From Syntrophaceae bacterium (GTDB taxonomy: Bacteria > Desulfobacterota > Syntrophia > Syntrophales > Smithellaceae), in contig JANXZU010000066.1 of NCBI GenBank assembly GCA_025355345.1, positions 1-38,349 on the forward strand: a stretch of DNA of 38,349 bases. The letters run 5' to 3'. Of this stretch, positions 7,506 through 18,183 are shown in pieces. Below the pieces are notes generated by a model that was given only the letters and a program-made list of their open reading frames with translations, made no database searches and was not told the DNA's origin. Position numbers and translations under genes: made by a program. How positions within the stretch are numbered: the first letter of the stretch is position 1; every line of letters starts with the position of its first letter.

Positions 7506-8348
7506 ATGCAAGCATACGCCGCAAAGCTTATTGACCTGATCGAACTCAAGTCTGGTAATATTGCCAAACAATGGGCAACAGATGTGATGAAGCATGCCAG
7601 AACGCCATCTTATAGTTCACTGCCTCTAGACAGGGTTATTGAGCGTGGGGTCGAGTTTTATATGCTGTTTCGTCAGATGTCTTTAGCCGACAATTCCTAT
7701 GAAGCGGCCAAGAACTTTTCCTCTAAATACGCCAAAAATTGCTATCGTGAAAAAATACCACTTCAGGAAGCCGTCTATGCGCTGATACTCTTAAGAAGAA
7801 ATCTTTGGCTTTATGCAGAGTTTCAGGGTGTTTTTGTTTCCGCTTTAGAAATGCACCAGGCGGTGGAAAGTCTTAACAGAACCATATTGATGTACGATTA
7901 TGTTTCCTACCAGGTCATAGAAAAATATCAGGAGTTGATCCATGATGCCGTTGATAAAAAACTTGGTTCTATAACAATGATGATGAACAATCCTGTTGTT
8001 AATATAAAGAGTATCTATAAGAGCGGACTGATGGGAATCCTTCTCTTGGTATCCTGTATCCTCACCTATTATTATCATGCAACACTTGGAACAGGTGTGA
8101 TTTTTACTCACCTCTTCTATATCCCGATTATTTTGGCCTCAATCTGGTGGGGTAAAAAAGGCATTTTTGTAGCCGTTTTTCTTGCGGTTCTGATTTTAAC
8201 CAGCCACGCACTTTTCCTGAAAGCAGTGCCATTTTTGGATGATCTTATACGGTCTGCAATGTTTGTATTAACGGGCGGTATTGTTGGCTGGCTGATGGAC
8301 GGTATTAAAAAAATAGAAGATCTATATAAGACAACTATTAAAATATAA
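7506..8348 (+). CDS. RsbRD_N-like domain fused to a four-helix membrane domain
   Basis: The 280-aa protein joins an N-terminal RsbRD_N-like domain (about 1-150), paralogous to the preceding gene, to a hydrophobic C-terminal part (about 172-270) with roughly four membrane helices. The membrane part contains YIPIILASIWWGKKG, a pattern seen in DUF4118/MASE-like sensor membrane domains of kinases and cyclases, but no kinase or cyclase domain follows. It would place the sensing domain on the inner face of the membrane. It has AAGGAAG before the ATG, starts 65 bases after the upstream paralogue, and is followed within 25 bases by atpD, so it is probably in the same transcript as the ATPase. Confidence 0.6.
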   Translation: MQAYAAKLIDLIELKSGNIAKQWATDVMKHARTPSYSSLPLDRVIERGVEFYMLFRQMSLADNSYEAAKNFSSKYAKNCYREKIPLQEAVYALILLRRNLWLYAEFQGVFVSALEMHQAVESLNRTILMYDYVSYQVIEKYQELIHDAVDKKLGSITMMMNNPVVNIKSIYKSGLMGILLLVSCILTYYYHATLGTGVIFTHLFYIPIILASIWWGKKGIFVAVFLAVLILTSHALFLKAVPFLDDLIRSAMFVLTGGIVGWLMDGIKKIEDLYKTTIKI

Positions 8349-8357
8349 GTTCAATAA

Positions 8358-10131
<1,774 letters not shown>

Positions 10132-10156
10132 TTGAAAAGTAAAATGAGGTTTTAAT

Positions 10157-10495
10157 ATGGTTGAAATAAGACGAACATCAAATTCGCGTCGGCGGAAGAT
10201 AGCCGATCATTTCACCGAACAGGTAGCCAAAAAAGAATTACTGCGTCTGAAGGGACTTCGGCATAAGGATGAAACGGTTTGGTTTGGTTTGGGTATGTTC
10301 GGAATTGTCGGGTGGGCAGTAGCCATTCCAACACTTATCGGTATCGCCTTTGGTCTCTGGATCGACCGGACATGGCCAAGCCGTTATTCCTGGGCGCTGA
10401 TGTTTCTAATTACAGGTTTGGTGATAGGATGCATAAATGCGACATATTGGGTAAGAAAAATTCGCAGCAAGATTATTGAAGATGATGAACAATGA
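10157..10495 (+). CDS. atpQ: N-ATPase accessory membrane protein AtpQ (AtpI/AtpZ-like)
   Basis: A small membrane protein of 112 aa with a basic, charged N-terminal tail (1-45) and two predicted membrane helices (about 50-75 and 80-102). The first helix holds AIPTLIGIAFGLWIDR, the signature of AtpI/AtpZ-type proteins (putative F1F0 assembly factor or Ca/Mg transporter family). In N-ATPase operons this position is AtpQ. It overlaps atpR by four bases (ATGA), indicating coupled translation. Its role is inferred from family and position. Confidence 0.82.
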   Translation: MVEIRRTSNSRRRKIADHFTEQVAKKELLRLKGLRHKDETVWFGLGMFGIVGWAVAIPTLIGIAFGLWIDRTWPSRYSWALMFLITGLVIGCINATYWVRKIRSKIIEDDEQ

Positions 10496-10788
10496 ATAAT
10501 GAATTAAACATGACAACTTTTGCTATTCTTTCCGGAGCGTTTGCGGCCGGGTTGCTCTTGGGAGCGTTTTACTTTATCGCTCTGTGGAGTACGGTGTGCA
10601 AAATTCCGGTTACGCAACGTCCAGGGAGTATGATTTTAGGAAGCTTAGTTGTGCGCATGGCAGTGGTTTTGCCCGCATTTTATTTTGTGATGAGTGGGCA
10701 TTGGGAGCGGCTTGTGATGGCGCTTATCGGTTTCATCTTAGCAAGAAAATTGCTTACCCGCCATTTGGGATCAGGTGCAGCGATTTAG
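10492..10788 (+). CDS. atpR: N-ATPase accessory membrane protein AtpR
   Basis: A very hydrophobic 98-aa protein with three predicted membrane helices (about 8-33, 45-67 and 70-88). It follows AtpQ with an ATGA overlap and precedes atpB by 12 bases. The placement, length and an AGxLLGxFYFxxLW start fit AtpR, the family found only in N-ATPase operons and thought to assist rotor-ring assembly or ion selectivity. The functional assignment is by family and position. Confidence 0.82.
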   Translation: MNNELNMTTFAILSGAFAAGLLLGAFYFIALWSTVCKIPVTQRPGSMILGSLVVRMAVVLPAFYFVMSGHWERLVMALIGFILARKLLTRHLGSGAAI

Positions 10789-10800
10789 GAGATTTGTAGC

Positions 10801-11526
10801 ATGGAAATAGTTGCTCTTCATCAAATCAGTCCGGATCAGGTAATCCTATGGAGCCGAGGTTTTATTACCCTCAATGTAACAATCCTTTATACGTGGATTG
10901 TGATGTTAATTCTGGTTGGCGGCTCCTGGCTGATAACGCGCAATCTTTCCTCTGATATTAATGTTTCCCGCTGGCAGCATTTACTGGAAGTAGTTATTTC
11001 CATCATCCGGGGTGAGATAAGTGAAATGACGAAAAGAGATGCAGATAGCTATATCCCTTTGATCGGGACGCTTTTTCTTTTCATCTGTGTATCCAATGTG
11101 CTGGTGATTGTGCCTGGGTTTGTCGCGCCGACATCATCCATTACTACGACGGCGGCGCTGGCCACGTGTGTTTTTATCGCCGTGCCCTTCTATGGCGTGT
11201 CGCGCAATGGCATTATTCATTATGTGAAGGAATATTTTCAACCAACTTTTATCTTTTTCCCGTTCCATGTTATGGGTGAAATCTCCAGAACGCTTGCCCT
11301 GACAGTACGTCTTTTCGGCAACATTATGAGCCATGAAAAAGTAATAGGGATTCTACTGGCCGTTACGCCTCTCTTGTTCCCCGTCATTATGCAGATACTG
11401 GGATTGCTGATCGGCGTGATTCAGGCCTATATCTTCGCTATTCTTTCCATGGTCTATATAGCCTCAGCACTTAGCGCCGAGGATGATTTTCAAGAAGAAG
11501 TAAAGAAAGAAGGCTCTTCAGCCTGA
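10801..11526 (+). CDS. atpB: N-type F-ATPase F0 subunit a
   Basis: The stator channel subunit that carries ions to and from the c ring. The 241 aa show five to six hydrophobic segments. The essential arginine is in LALTVRLFGNIM (about residue 168), and the last helices are glycine- and isoleucine-rich as expected. It starts 12 bases after atpR with GGAGA before the ATG and is followed by atpE. It is shorter at the N-terminus than typical proteobacterial subunit a, as is usual for N-ATPases. Confidence 0.92.
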   Translation: MEIVALHQISPDQVILWSRGFITLNVTILYTWIVMLILVGGSWLITRNLSSDINVSRWQHLLEVVISIIRGEISEMTKRDADSYIPLIGTLFLFICVSNVLVIVPGFVAPTSSITTTAALATCVFIAVPFYGVSRNGIIHYVKEYFQPTFIFFPFHVMGEISRTLALTVRLFGNIMSHEKVIGILLAVTPLLFPVIMQILGLLIGVIQAYIFAILSMVYIASALSAEDDFQEEVKKEGSSA

Positions 11527-11553
11527 AAAATTTGAATTAAAGGAGGAGTATTT

Positions 11554-11829
11554 ATGGACAGTGTAAGTTTCGTCGCGATGGCCTCGATTATCGGTGCGAG
11601 TTTAGCAATGGGTATAGGTTCGATTGGGCCTGGTTTGGGTATGGGACAGGCAATCGCTCAGGCCCTGTCTGCAATAGCCCAGCAACCGGATGAAAGGAAC
11701 TCTCTAACAAGGACGCTTTTTGTCGGATTGGCCATGATCGAATCGATTGCCATCTACTGTTTTGTTATTTCTATGATTCTGATTTTTGCTAATCCTTTCT
11801 GGGGTCACTTTGTAAAGGCAGGGGGATAA
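11554..11829 (+). CDS. atpE: N-type F-ATPase F0 subunit c (rotor ring)
   Basis: A two-helix hairpin of 91 aa with the polar loop AQQPDER and the ion-binding carboxylate Glu63 in helix 2 (GLAMIESIAIY). Helix 1 holds the IGPGLGMG motif. Aligned by that motif with the Na+ ring of Ilyobacter tartaricus, Gln32 corresponds to Met30 and Thr67 to Ile65, whereas Glu65, Ser66 and Tyr70 are kept as Glu63, Ser64 and Tyr68. Two usual Na+ ligands are therefore absent, which makes proton coupling likely (inference). AAAGGAGGAG lies before the ATG, a strong site suited to the high copy number of subunit c. Confidence 0.94.
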   Translation: MDSVSFVAMASIIGASLAMGIGSIGPGLGMGQAIAQALSAIAQQPDERNSLTRTLFVGLAMIESIAIYCFVISMILIFANPFWGHFVKAGG

Positions 11830-11832
11830 TCC

Positions 11833-12606
11833 ATGCATATTGACTGGTTTGTTTTGTTTTGCCAAATCTTCAACTTCCTGCTGCTCATGTATTTGCTGAA
11901 GCGCTTTCTTTACGGGCGAATCATTAAAGCGATGGATGACAGGGAAGCCAAGATTGCGGCTCGCTTTGCTGAAGCCGAAGAACTTAAAATCAAGGCTAAT
12001 GAGTCAGCCGAGCTATATGACAAGCGTAACCAGTTGCTTACCGAAAAATCGGAGCAGATGCTCAATGAGGCAACTGTCGCAGCCGAGGCCAAGCGCAAAG
12101 AACTGATGGAAAAGGTTCGGGAAGATGTAGATCAGATTAAGGAGCGCTGGCAGGATATGCTCACCAGAGAACAGGAGGCGTTTTTCCATGACCTCCGTCA
12201 GCGAGCCAGTCGGCAGATTTACGCAACCGCACGCCGTGCATTGACGGATTTGGCGGATGGAAACCTTGAGGAGCGTATTGTGAATGTCTTTATTCGCCGC
12301 ATTCGGGAATTGGATAAGGTTGAAAGCGAGGAGATTCGCAAGGCCATCAGCAGCGGGGGCAACAGGGTGGTTGTTCAGAGTGCATTCGGTGTATCCGAAG
12401 AAATGCGGAAACAGATCGAAGATGCCCTGAAGAAGCAGATAACCAACGATTTCACTATACGCTACATGATGGAACCGGAAATTGTCTCCGGTATCGAATT
12501 GCGCGTCAATGGTCACAAGATCGCGTGGAGCCTCAACGATTATCTGGATACACTCGTGGAGAATCTGACGGAGACCTTGCAGCGGGAGGCGCAGGCAGTA
12601 TCCTGA
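11833..12606 (+). CDS. atpF: N-type F-ATPase subunit b with delta-like C-terminal domain
   Basis: Peripheral-stalk subunit, 257 aa against about 160 for ordinary subunit b. Residues 1-27 form the membrane anchor, about 30-150 a long charged coiled coil. From about 170 to 250 the sequence resembles the C-terminal domain of subunit delta/OSCP: a beta-strand VVVQSAF, a helix, then EIVSGIELRVNGHKIAWS with the G-I/V-x-hydrophobic pattern. No separate delta gene exists in the operon, so the stator function appears fused here, as in other N-ATPases. It begins three bases after the atpE stop. Confidence 0.9.
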   Translation: MHIDWFVLFCQIFNFLLLMYLLKRFLYGRIIKAMDDREAKIAARFAEAEELKIKANESAELYDKRNQLLTEKSEQMLNEATVAAEAKRKELMEKVREDVDQIKERWQDMLTREQEAFFHDLRQRASRQIYATARRALTDLADGNLEERIVNVFIRRIRELDKVESEEIRKAISSGGNRVVVQSAFGVSEEMRKQIEDALKKQITNDFTIRYMMEPEIVSGIELRVNGHKIAWSLNDYLDTLVENLTETLQREAQAVS

Positions 12607-12675
12607 CGCTACTTGCATTACATTAAATGACAGTTTCAGGTGTGACCGGATGGTCGCCCGCCGGGAGGAAATCGG

Positions 12676-14238
12676 ATGAACGAAAATATTAGTAACGCAG
12701 GAGAAATGAAAGCATTTCTAAATGGTACATTTGCCATAATGGATAAGGTGCTGGATAACCAGAAAGTTGAACTGAGACAACACGAAATTGGTACGGTAGA
12801 ATTCGTAGGTAGAGATATTGCCAGAGTCAGTGGTCTTCCAAATATCAGGGCGGAAGAAATGGTTCGTTTTACCGGAAATTTGATGGGACTCGTTTTTAAC
12901 ATTGATCCGGAGGAAATAGGAGTGATTCTACTGGATCCTAGTGAAAACGTTCAGGTGGGTACAGAAGTTTACCGCACGGAGAGAGTACTTGACGTTCCTG
13001 TTGGGGAAGGGCTTCTAGGGCGTGTAGTTGATCCCATGGGACGGCCTCTCGATGGTTTGGGAGAGATTAATTCCGTCAAACGGTTTCCTGTAGAGAGGCC
13101 GGCTCCGGCTGTTATGGATCGCGCCCCGGTGACTGTCCCACTGCAGACGGGAATCAAGGTAATCGATGCCCTCATCCCCATTGGACGAGGACAGCGGGAA
13201 CTAATCTTAGGCGACCGCCAAACGGGTAAAACGGCCATTGCAGTAGATACAATTATCAACCAGAAAGAAACGGGAATTATTTCAATTTATTGCGCGGTTG
13301 GCAAAAAAAGCTCCGACGTGGCTAAAGTTATTGCAGAACTGCGCGATCACGGCGTTATGGGATCATGCATTGTTGTCGTCGCAACAGGTGAAGATACCCC
13401 CGGTTTACAGTTTGTAGCTCCCTATGCGGCAACATCGATGGGAGAGTATTTCGTGGAGCAGGGGAGAGACGTTCTGATTATCTATGATGATCTTACTTCT
13501 CATGCCCGTGCCTACCGCGAAGTTTCGCTGCTTCTGCGGCGTCCTCCCGGACGAGAGGCTTTTCCCGGCGACATTTTCTATATTCACTCCAGACTTTTGG
13601 AGCGCTCTACTCATATGCGTCCAGAGTTGGGTGGTGGATCACTGACCTCATTGCCGATTACGGAGACAGAGGCGCAGGACATGTCGTCGTACATTCCCAC
13701 AAACCTGATTTCCATTACGGACGGACAAATTTATCTTTCACCGGTACTCTTTAACAAGGGAATTTTGCCGGCTGTTGATGTAGGAAAGTCAGTATCCCGC
13801 GTTGGCGGGAAAACGCAATTATCGGCCTACCGTTCTGTGGCCGGTGATTTGCGTCTTTCCTATTCGCAATTTGAAGAGCTGGAATCGTTTTCGCGCTTCG
13901 GAACTCGTCTTGACGATAGTACCCGCAGGATATTGGAACGCGGATGGCGCGTCCGGGAAATCTTGAAGCAGGGACAGTTCAAACCCCTGCGTGCATCAGA
14001 GCAGATTGCATCTCTCATTTCCGTAACAGGGGGGGCTCTAGACAATGTCCCGACAGAAAAGGTGCGGGAGGTGGAGGCCCATGTCCTGCGTGCTGTAAAC
14101 GAGCAATTGCCGGAACTGTGCGGACGGATTGAGGCAGGAACTAAACTGGAAATTGCCGATAGGGACAGCATTTTGAACAAGGTCAAAGTTGCCGTTGCGC
14201 CATTTGAAATTAAAGAGGAAACAAATGCAGACTACTGA
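12676..14238 (+). CDS. atpA: N-type F-ATPase subunit alpha
   Basis: Non-catalytic nucleotide-binding subunit of F1, 520 aa. The N-terminal beta-barrel segment, Walker A GDRQTGKT, the [15 protein letters not shown] segment and the [12 protein letters not shown] motif with its arginine-rich loop are all present. It follows atpF after 69 bases with GGGAGGAAAT before the ATG. The C-terminus overlaps atpG by 14 bases. Alpha located after subunit b with no delta gene between them is an N-ATPase trait. Confidence 0.95.
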   Translation: MNENISNAGEMKAFLNGTFAIMDKVLDNQKVELRQHEIGTVEFVGRDIARVSGLPNIRAEEMVRFTGNLMGLVFNIDPEEIGVILLDPSENVQVGTEVYRTERVLDVPVGEGLLGRVVDPMGRPLDGLGEINSVKRFPVERPAPAVMDRAPVTVPLQTGIKVIDALIPIGRGQRELILGDRQTGKTAIAVDTIINQKETGIISIYCAVGKKSSDVAKVIAELRDHGVMGSCIVVVATGEDTPGLQFVAPYAATSMGEYFVEQGRDVLIIYDDLTSHARAYREVSLLLRRPPGREAFPGDIFYIHSRLLERSTHMRPELGGGSLTSLPITETEAQDMSSYIPTNLISITDGQIYLSPVLFNKGILPAVDVGKSVSRVGGKTQLSAYRSVAGDLRLSYSQFEELESFSRFGTRLDDSTRRILERGWRVREILKQGQFKPLRASEQIASLISVTGGALDNVPTEKVREVEAHVLRAVNEQLPELCGRIEAGTKLEIADRDSILNKVKVAVAPFEIKEETNADY

Positions 14239-15115
14239 AGCCCTCAAGAGAAGGATGAAAAGCGCCGGCGATCTTCTTTCTGTCGTCAAGACGATGAAGG
14301 CGCTGGCGGCAGTGAGTATCCGTCAGTATCAGAAGGCAGTTGAATCTTTGACGGATTACAACAGGACGGTGGAGATGGGTTTGCAGATAGTCCTGAAGAA
14401 ACGGATGGGAGCGGCAACGCAAAAAAAAGGCTCAGCTGTGAAGCGACTTGGCGCTATTGTCTTCGGTTCCGATCAGGGATTGTGTGGACAGCTCAACGAT
14501 CAGATCTCTGTTTTTACCCTGGATCATATGAAAGAAAAGGGTGTCAAGAAGGATAACAGGATGATCTTGTCTGTAGGAGCCCGTGTCGCTGATTATCTGG
14601 AGGATGCCGGACAAACAATTAATGAGGTTTTGACAACACCCAGTTCCACCGCAGGGATTACACCACTTGTCCAGGAAATTATTATGATTATTGATGAATG
14701 GCATTTCAAACATCAGATTGACCATTTCATCCTCTATTACAACAAGTATTTATCGGGGGCGACATACCGCGCCCACATGGTTCAGCTCCTTCCTGTTGAT
14801 AGGGAATGGCTCAAAAAAATTGCCAAAAAGAAATGGGATTCCAAATCATTGCCTATATTTCGAATGGATGGTGATTTGATTTTCTCTTCACTGATTCGGG
14901 AATATCTCTTCGTTTCTTTATACCGTGCTTTTGCCGAATCCCTGGCCAGTGAAAACGCCAGCCGTTTGGCTTCCATGCAGAACGCAGAAAAGAATATTGA
15001 AGAACAGATGCAGGATCTTCACGTTCAGTTTCATCGTACGCGTCAGATGACCATTACAGAAGAACTTCTCGATATCGTATCCGGTTTTGAGGCTTTGCAG
15101 AAAGAGGCAAGTTAG
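14225..15115 (+). CDS. atpG: N-type F-ATPase subunit gamma
   Basis: The rotating central shaft of F1. The 296 aa open with the helix [22 protein letters not shown], corresponding to the R-I-x-S-x-x-x-x-x-x-I-T-x-A-M segment of ordinary gamma. They contain [12 protein letters not shown] (the SDRGLCG equivalent) and end with an amphipathic helix [15 protein letters not shown]. The frame can be extended to a TTG at 14189, but the ATG at 14225 has GAGG eight bases upstream and matches the family start. It overlaps atpA by 14 bases. It is the last subunit gene of the operon. Confidence 0.93.
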   Translation: MQTTEALKRRMKSAGDLLSVVKTMKALAAVSIRQYQKAVESLTDYNRTVEMGLQIVLKKRMGAATQKKGSAVKRLGAIVFGSDQGLCGQLNDQISVFTLDHMKEKGVKKDNRMILSVGARVADYLEDAGQTINEVLTTPSSTAGITPLVQEIIMIIDEWHFKHQIDHFILYYNKYLSGATYRAHMVQLLPVDREWLKKIAKKKWDSKSLPIFRMDGDLIFSSLIREYLFVSLYRAFAESLASENASRLASMQNAEKNIEEQMQDLHVQFHRTRQMTITEELLDIVSGFEALQKEAS

Positions 15116-15143
15116 TTGTTTTATCAAGAAAGGGAGGTGGGTT

Positions 15144-15953
15144 ATGACTACGGGCTCGGACAAAAGAATTTGTGTTATTTGCGCTTGGCGCGAGAACTGT
15201 ACAAAGCGTTACCGGGTCAAGACTAATGCCTTGTTTGATGTGAACTGTCCCGACTATACTCGAGACATCAAACTGCGAGATAAGGATGTCGATAAGCTGG
15301 TTGAAGATCAGCTAGGGCGCTGGCAAAAGGACAAAAAAGATCAGCCTGGTCATGTAATCACTCTTTCCAGTGAGGCCGGCGCAGGCGGAGGTTGGATCGC
15401 CAGAATTGTTGGTACGCAGCTTAACATGAATGTGTTTGGTAGCGAATTGATTCATAAGGTTGCCGAAAGTGCGCACATGAGCGACAAGGTAATCAAAGCG
15501 CTGGATGAAAAAAGCATTTCATTCATTGATAGTTTGATCAGCTCCTTTTTTGCATCACGCCATATTTGGCCCAACGAGTATCTGCGCCATTTATCTCTGG
15601 TAATGCATGCCAACGCAAAGTTTGGCAACGTCATCTTGATTGGCCGTGGTGGCAGTTTTATACTCAAAGATGATGCTTTTAGAGTAAGGATAATAGCGCC
15701 CCAGGAAATGCGGGTGGATAGACTGATGCACGACCGCAGTATATCTCATGAGGATGCACTGGCTTATGTTATCAAGTATGAAGCGGATCAAATTGCCTTT
15801 ATCCGGAAATATTTCAATGAAGATATTAATGATCCCAAACATTATGATTTGATGATCAATACAAAAAATGTCAGCATTGAAACTGCCGCAGAATCACTTA
15901 AAAAGGCCTTTGTTGCCTGGAAGGCAAGCCATGAACAGGGAATAAAGCAATAA
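15144..15953 (+). CDS. Cytidylate-kinase-like protein with N-terminal Cys4 segment
   Basis: A soluble protein of 269 aa. An N-terminal segment has four cysteines (Cys10, Cys13, Cys19, Cys35: C-x2-C-x5-C-x15-C), probably a metal site. From about 70 on it resembles the Cytidylate_kin2 family of P-loop proteins: ITLSSEAGAGGGWIAR in place of a classic GKS/T loop, then LIHKVAE, and IGRGGSFIL in the middle. The substrate is unknown and nucleotide kinase activity is not certain. It starts 28 bases after atpG with AGGGAGGTGG before the ATG. The longer frame from 15087 overlaps atpG and lacks such a site. It may be co-transcribed with the ATPase. Confidence 0.75.
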   Translation: MTTGSDKRICVICAWRENCTKRYRVKTNALFDVNCPDYTRDIKLRDKDVDKLVEDQLGRWQKDKKDQPGHVITLSSEAGAGGGWIARIVGTQLNMNVFGSELIHKVAESAHMSDKVIKALDEKSISFIDSLISSFFASRHIWPNEYLRHLSLVMHANAKFGNVILIGRGGSFILKDDAFRVRIIAPQEMRVDRLMHDRSISHEDALAYVIKYEADQIAFIRKYFNEDINDPKHYDLMINTKNVSIETAAESLKKAFVAWKASHEQGIKQ

Positions 15954-15981
15954 AAAACAAGTTAATGGTGGTAGCAAGGCA

Positions 15982-16170
15982 ATGACTAAATATGAACGCG
16001 CTCTTCTTTTGGGATTGGCAGAAGAAATTGCCCTGCAATTACGCTCCCGCCTTGCAGAGATCGAACAGCTTCATCCGAGGGAGTCGGCCATAGGAATCGC
16101 CACATTTCAGGAAAGGCTATGGAGAATTGAAGAGTTGCTCAGCACAGTGAAGAAAGACGGAGATGATTAG
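15982..16170 (+). CDS. Small hypothetical protein, 62 aa
   Basis: A short, charged, mainly helical protein (leucine- and glutamate-rich, LGLAEEIALQLRSRLAEIEQL) with no recognised motif. It is 28 bases after the cytidylate-kinase-like gene in the same direction and ends 14 bases from the converging kinase gene. The helix pattern could form a coiled coil. Coding status is supported by compact spacing and composition, but the ribosome site is weak. Confidence 0.5.
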   Translation: MTKYERALLLGLAEEIALQLRSRLAEIEQLHPRESAIGIATFQERLWRIEELLSTVKKDGDD

Positions 16171-16184
16171 GGATAATTCAGGTC

Positions 16185-17417
16185 TTAAATGTCGTTTTTC
16201 AGTGTGGCGGCCAGATAGATGGAAAAGGTTGTTCCAGAATTAACAATGGATTCGACCGTAATCAAGCCTTTATGATATTTGATTATGGAGTCGCTAATGG
16301 CTAGTCCCAACCCCATACCACCGTGTTCTTTCTTCTTTTTGGTGGTAAAATAGGGATCAAATATTTTGGGAAGATTTTCTCGCGGGATTCCCATTCCCTG
16401 GTCCTTAATGATGATACGGACGTAACTTCCTTGCCCCACAAGTGATCTGATATTTGTCCCGGTCGTTGTATTTTCGGCGATAAGATCCACAATGCCGCCA
16501 TCGGGCATGGCCTCTTTGGCATTAAGCAAAACATTTTCTATTACCTGCTTAATTTGGGCGGCATCAACTTCACATGGCCAAAGTTCTTCGGCGGCGTAGA
16601 TATTACAGGTGACATTGCAATCCTTAAAAACATTTTCCGCAGCTTCTCTTAAAAGAGATTCCAGATTTTCCAGCTTGCGGACCGGATAACCACCCTGAGC
16701 AAAGGTGCTTAGCCGGTGTGCCAGTTCTTTGGCTTGCAGACCAGCCTGTTCCGCAACAGCCAGACCATCCTCAGTTATTTTATCCTCATCAACAGCGGAT
16801 ATTTTTGCTAAAAATACGTTGCGCAGAATCGCGGAGAGGAGGCTGTCAAAATCCTTGGCAACGCCGTCGGCGAATGTGCCCAATGATTCCAGTTTGATTC
16901 GCTGGAGAAGCTCATCCTGCGCCACTTTTTGTTCGGTAATATCTTCCAGTGTCTCCATAGCGCCGAATAAATTCCCGCTTGCGTCTCTAAGTCCTGCTGA
17001 AGTGATCCGAAACCATTTTCCCTTTTCGCCCATATCAGGAAAAAACTTCGTCACTTCATAAGCGTCATCCAGTAGTTTTGATTTGCTCCACTTTCCGGAG
17101 TAAAACTCGTCAATTTGACCGGTTTTTTCATCAAGGATTATATCTGCCAGGCAGGGGCGCTGTGTTGCATAAAAAGCACGCCATTGCTGATTAGTGCCGA
17201 TGATATCGTGCGGTCTGATGTTACTCAGTGCCTGCAGAGCCCTGTTCCAGTATATTATTTTATGATCTCTTGATAATACGAAAGTTGGAATAGGGGAACC
17301 GTGGATAATACTGATTAATTTTTGCTCATCCCTGCGGCCGCGCCACATCGCGTAAATAAAACTGAGAGTTGCTGTTATCGCCAGGGCCAAAATAAAAATG
17401 ATAAAATGATTATTCAT
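16185..17417 (-). CDS. Membrane-anchored PAS histidine-kinase-like protein lacking the phosphoacceptor His
   Basis: A 410-aa protein with one N-terminal membrane helix (about 4-26), a PAS domain (about 34-165), a HisKA-like dimerisation helix pair and an intact HATPase_c domain (VLLNAKEAM, KDQGMGI, GMGLGLAIS). At the H box the expected G-I-A-H-D-F-N-N reads GVAKDFDS, so the phosphoacceptor is Lys188 (codon AAG at 16854-16856 on the minus strand). It cannot autophosphorylate in the normal way and may act as a phosphatase, a decoy or a modulator. Its PAS closely matches the first PAS of the kinase at 3079-5301 (DHKIIYWN, QQWRAFY, LLDxAYExTxFFP, GEKGKW). It follows fabA by 38 bases on the minus strand. 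Confidence 0.88.
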   Translation of the reverse strand: MNNHFIIFILALAITATLSFIYAMWRGRRDEQKLISIIHGSPIPTFVLSRDHKIIYWNRALQALSNIRPHDIIGTNQQWRAFYATQRPCLADIILDEKTGQIDEFYSGKWSKSKLLDDAYEVTKFFPDMGEKGKWFRITSAGLRDASGNLFGAMETLEDITEQKVAQDELLQRIKLESLGTFADGVAKDFDSLLSAILRNVFLAKISAVDEDKITEDGLAVAEQAGLQAKELAHRLSTFAQGGYPVRKLENLESLLREAAENVFKDCNVTCNIYAAEELWPCEVDAAQIKQVIENVLLNAKEAMPDGGIVDLIAENTTTGTNIRSLVGQGSYVRIIIKDQGMGIPRENLPKIFDPYFTTKKKKEHGGMGLGLAISDSIIKYHKGLITVESIVNSGTTFSIYLAATLKNDI

Positions 17418-17455
17418 AATATGGTCGCCTTCTCGTAAAGAATGAAAATTATATT

Positions 17456-18046
17456 TTATCTTTCCATGATACCGCCGACGGATTTTAGTGACCGCAGTGG
17501 ATAATCACGATAAGCGATATTCCGGAAAATCCCTGTCTTGGCGTGCGCGACGGTGGCAATTAACTCATCATCAATATAAATGCGGCCGTCACCAATTACT
17601 ACCGTCGAGCCGGAATCTTTCAGACGCGAATATCGACGGACGTCAACTTCATAACGAGCGCATTTGTTGTAAGGGCGAATCTGGCCATTAAAGGAAACCT
17701 CCGAGCAACCAAGAGCACGTCCCGAACCTGTAGCGCCACGCCAGATGCAGAAAAATCCAAGCAACTGCCAGATAGCGTCCACACAAAGGCAGCCCGGCTG
17801 TACCGGATCGTTTGAAAAATGGCATTGAAAATACCACGCGTCCATACGAATATCCTGTTCAGCGATTATTTTCCCCTGGTTGCCTTTGCTCTCGATGGAT
17901 AGAATACGATCGATCATCAGGAAGGGAGGGGATGGAAGTCTGGCGTCAAAATCTGCCGGAGGATCGGTTACCAGAGTTCCGCAAGCGAAAGCCATAAGTT
18001 CTTCAAAGTTAAAATGGTCGCGTTCTAAGAATTTTTTATATTTCAT
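17456..18046 (-). CDS. fabA: FabA-type 3-hydroxyacyl-ACP dehydratase/isomerase
   Basis: A hot-dog fold enzyme that removes water from 3-hydroxyacyl-ACP. FabA also isomerises trans-2- to cis-3-decenoyl-ACP and so starts unsaturated fatty acid synthesis. The 196 aa contain the active-site block CHFSNDPVQPGCLCVDAIWQ with catalytic His76 and Asp90, then GRALGCSEVSFNGQ and the D-G-x-I-Y-I-D strand, matching FabA rather than FabZ. No fabB is nearby. About 20 extra N-terminal residues precede the usual start. Directly downstream is the degenerate kinase gene, an unusual partner. Confidence 0.9.
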   Translation of the reverse strand: MKYKKFLERDHFNFEELMAFACGTLVTDPPADFDARLPSPPFLMIDRILSIESKGNQGKIIAEQDIRMDAWYFQCHFSNDPVQPGCLCVDAIWQLLGFFCIWRGATGSGRALGCSEVSFNGQIRPYNKCARYEVDVRRYSRLKDSGSTVVIGDGRIYIDDELIATVAHAKTGIFRNIAYRDYPLRSLKSVGGIMER

Positions 18047-18183
18047 AATTGCTTTTCCACTCTCGTTTGAACGCAGAATAATATCAGAAATTACTTCAAT
18101 GTAAATAAACCTTTAATGAGACTCGCTGACAACGAACGAAGTGAATAACCTAAAGGTCACTATAGGTTCGAAGCGCAAGTCGA

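Noticed and set aside
12013..12618. 201-codon minus-strand frame over atpF
   Set aside because: It mirrors the b-subunit coding sequence and has no protein-like features.
14189..14224. Longer N-terminus of atpG from a TTG
   Set aside because: The ATG at 14225 has a ribosome site and matches the family start.
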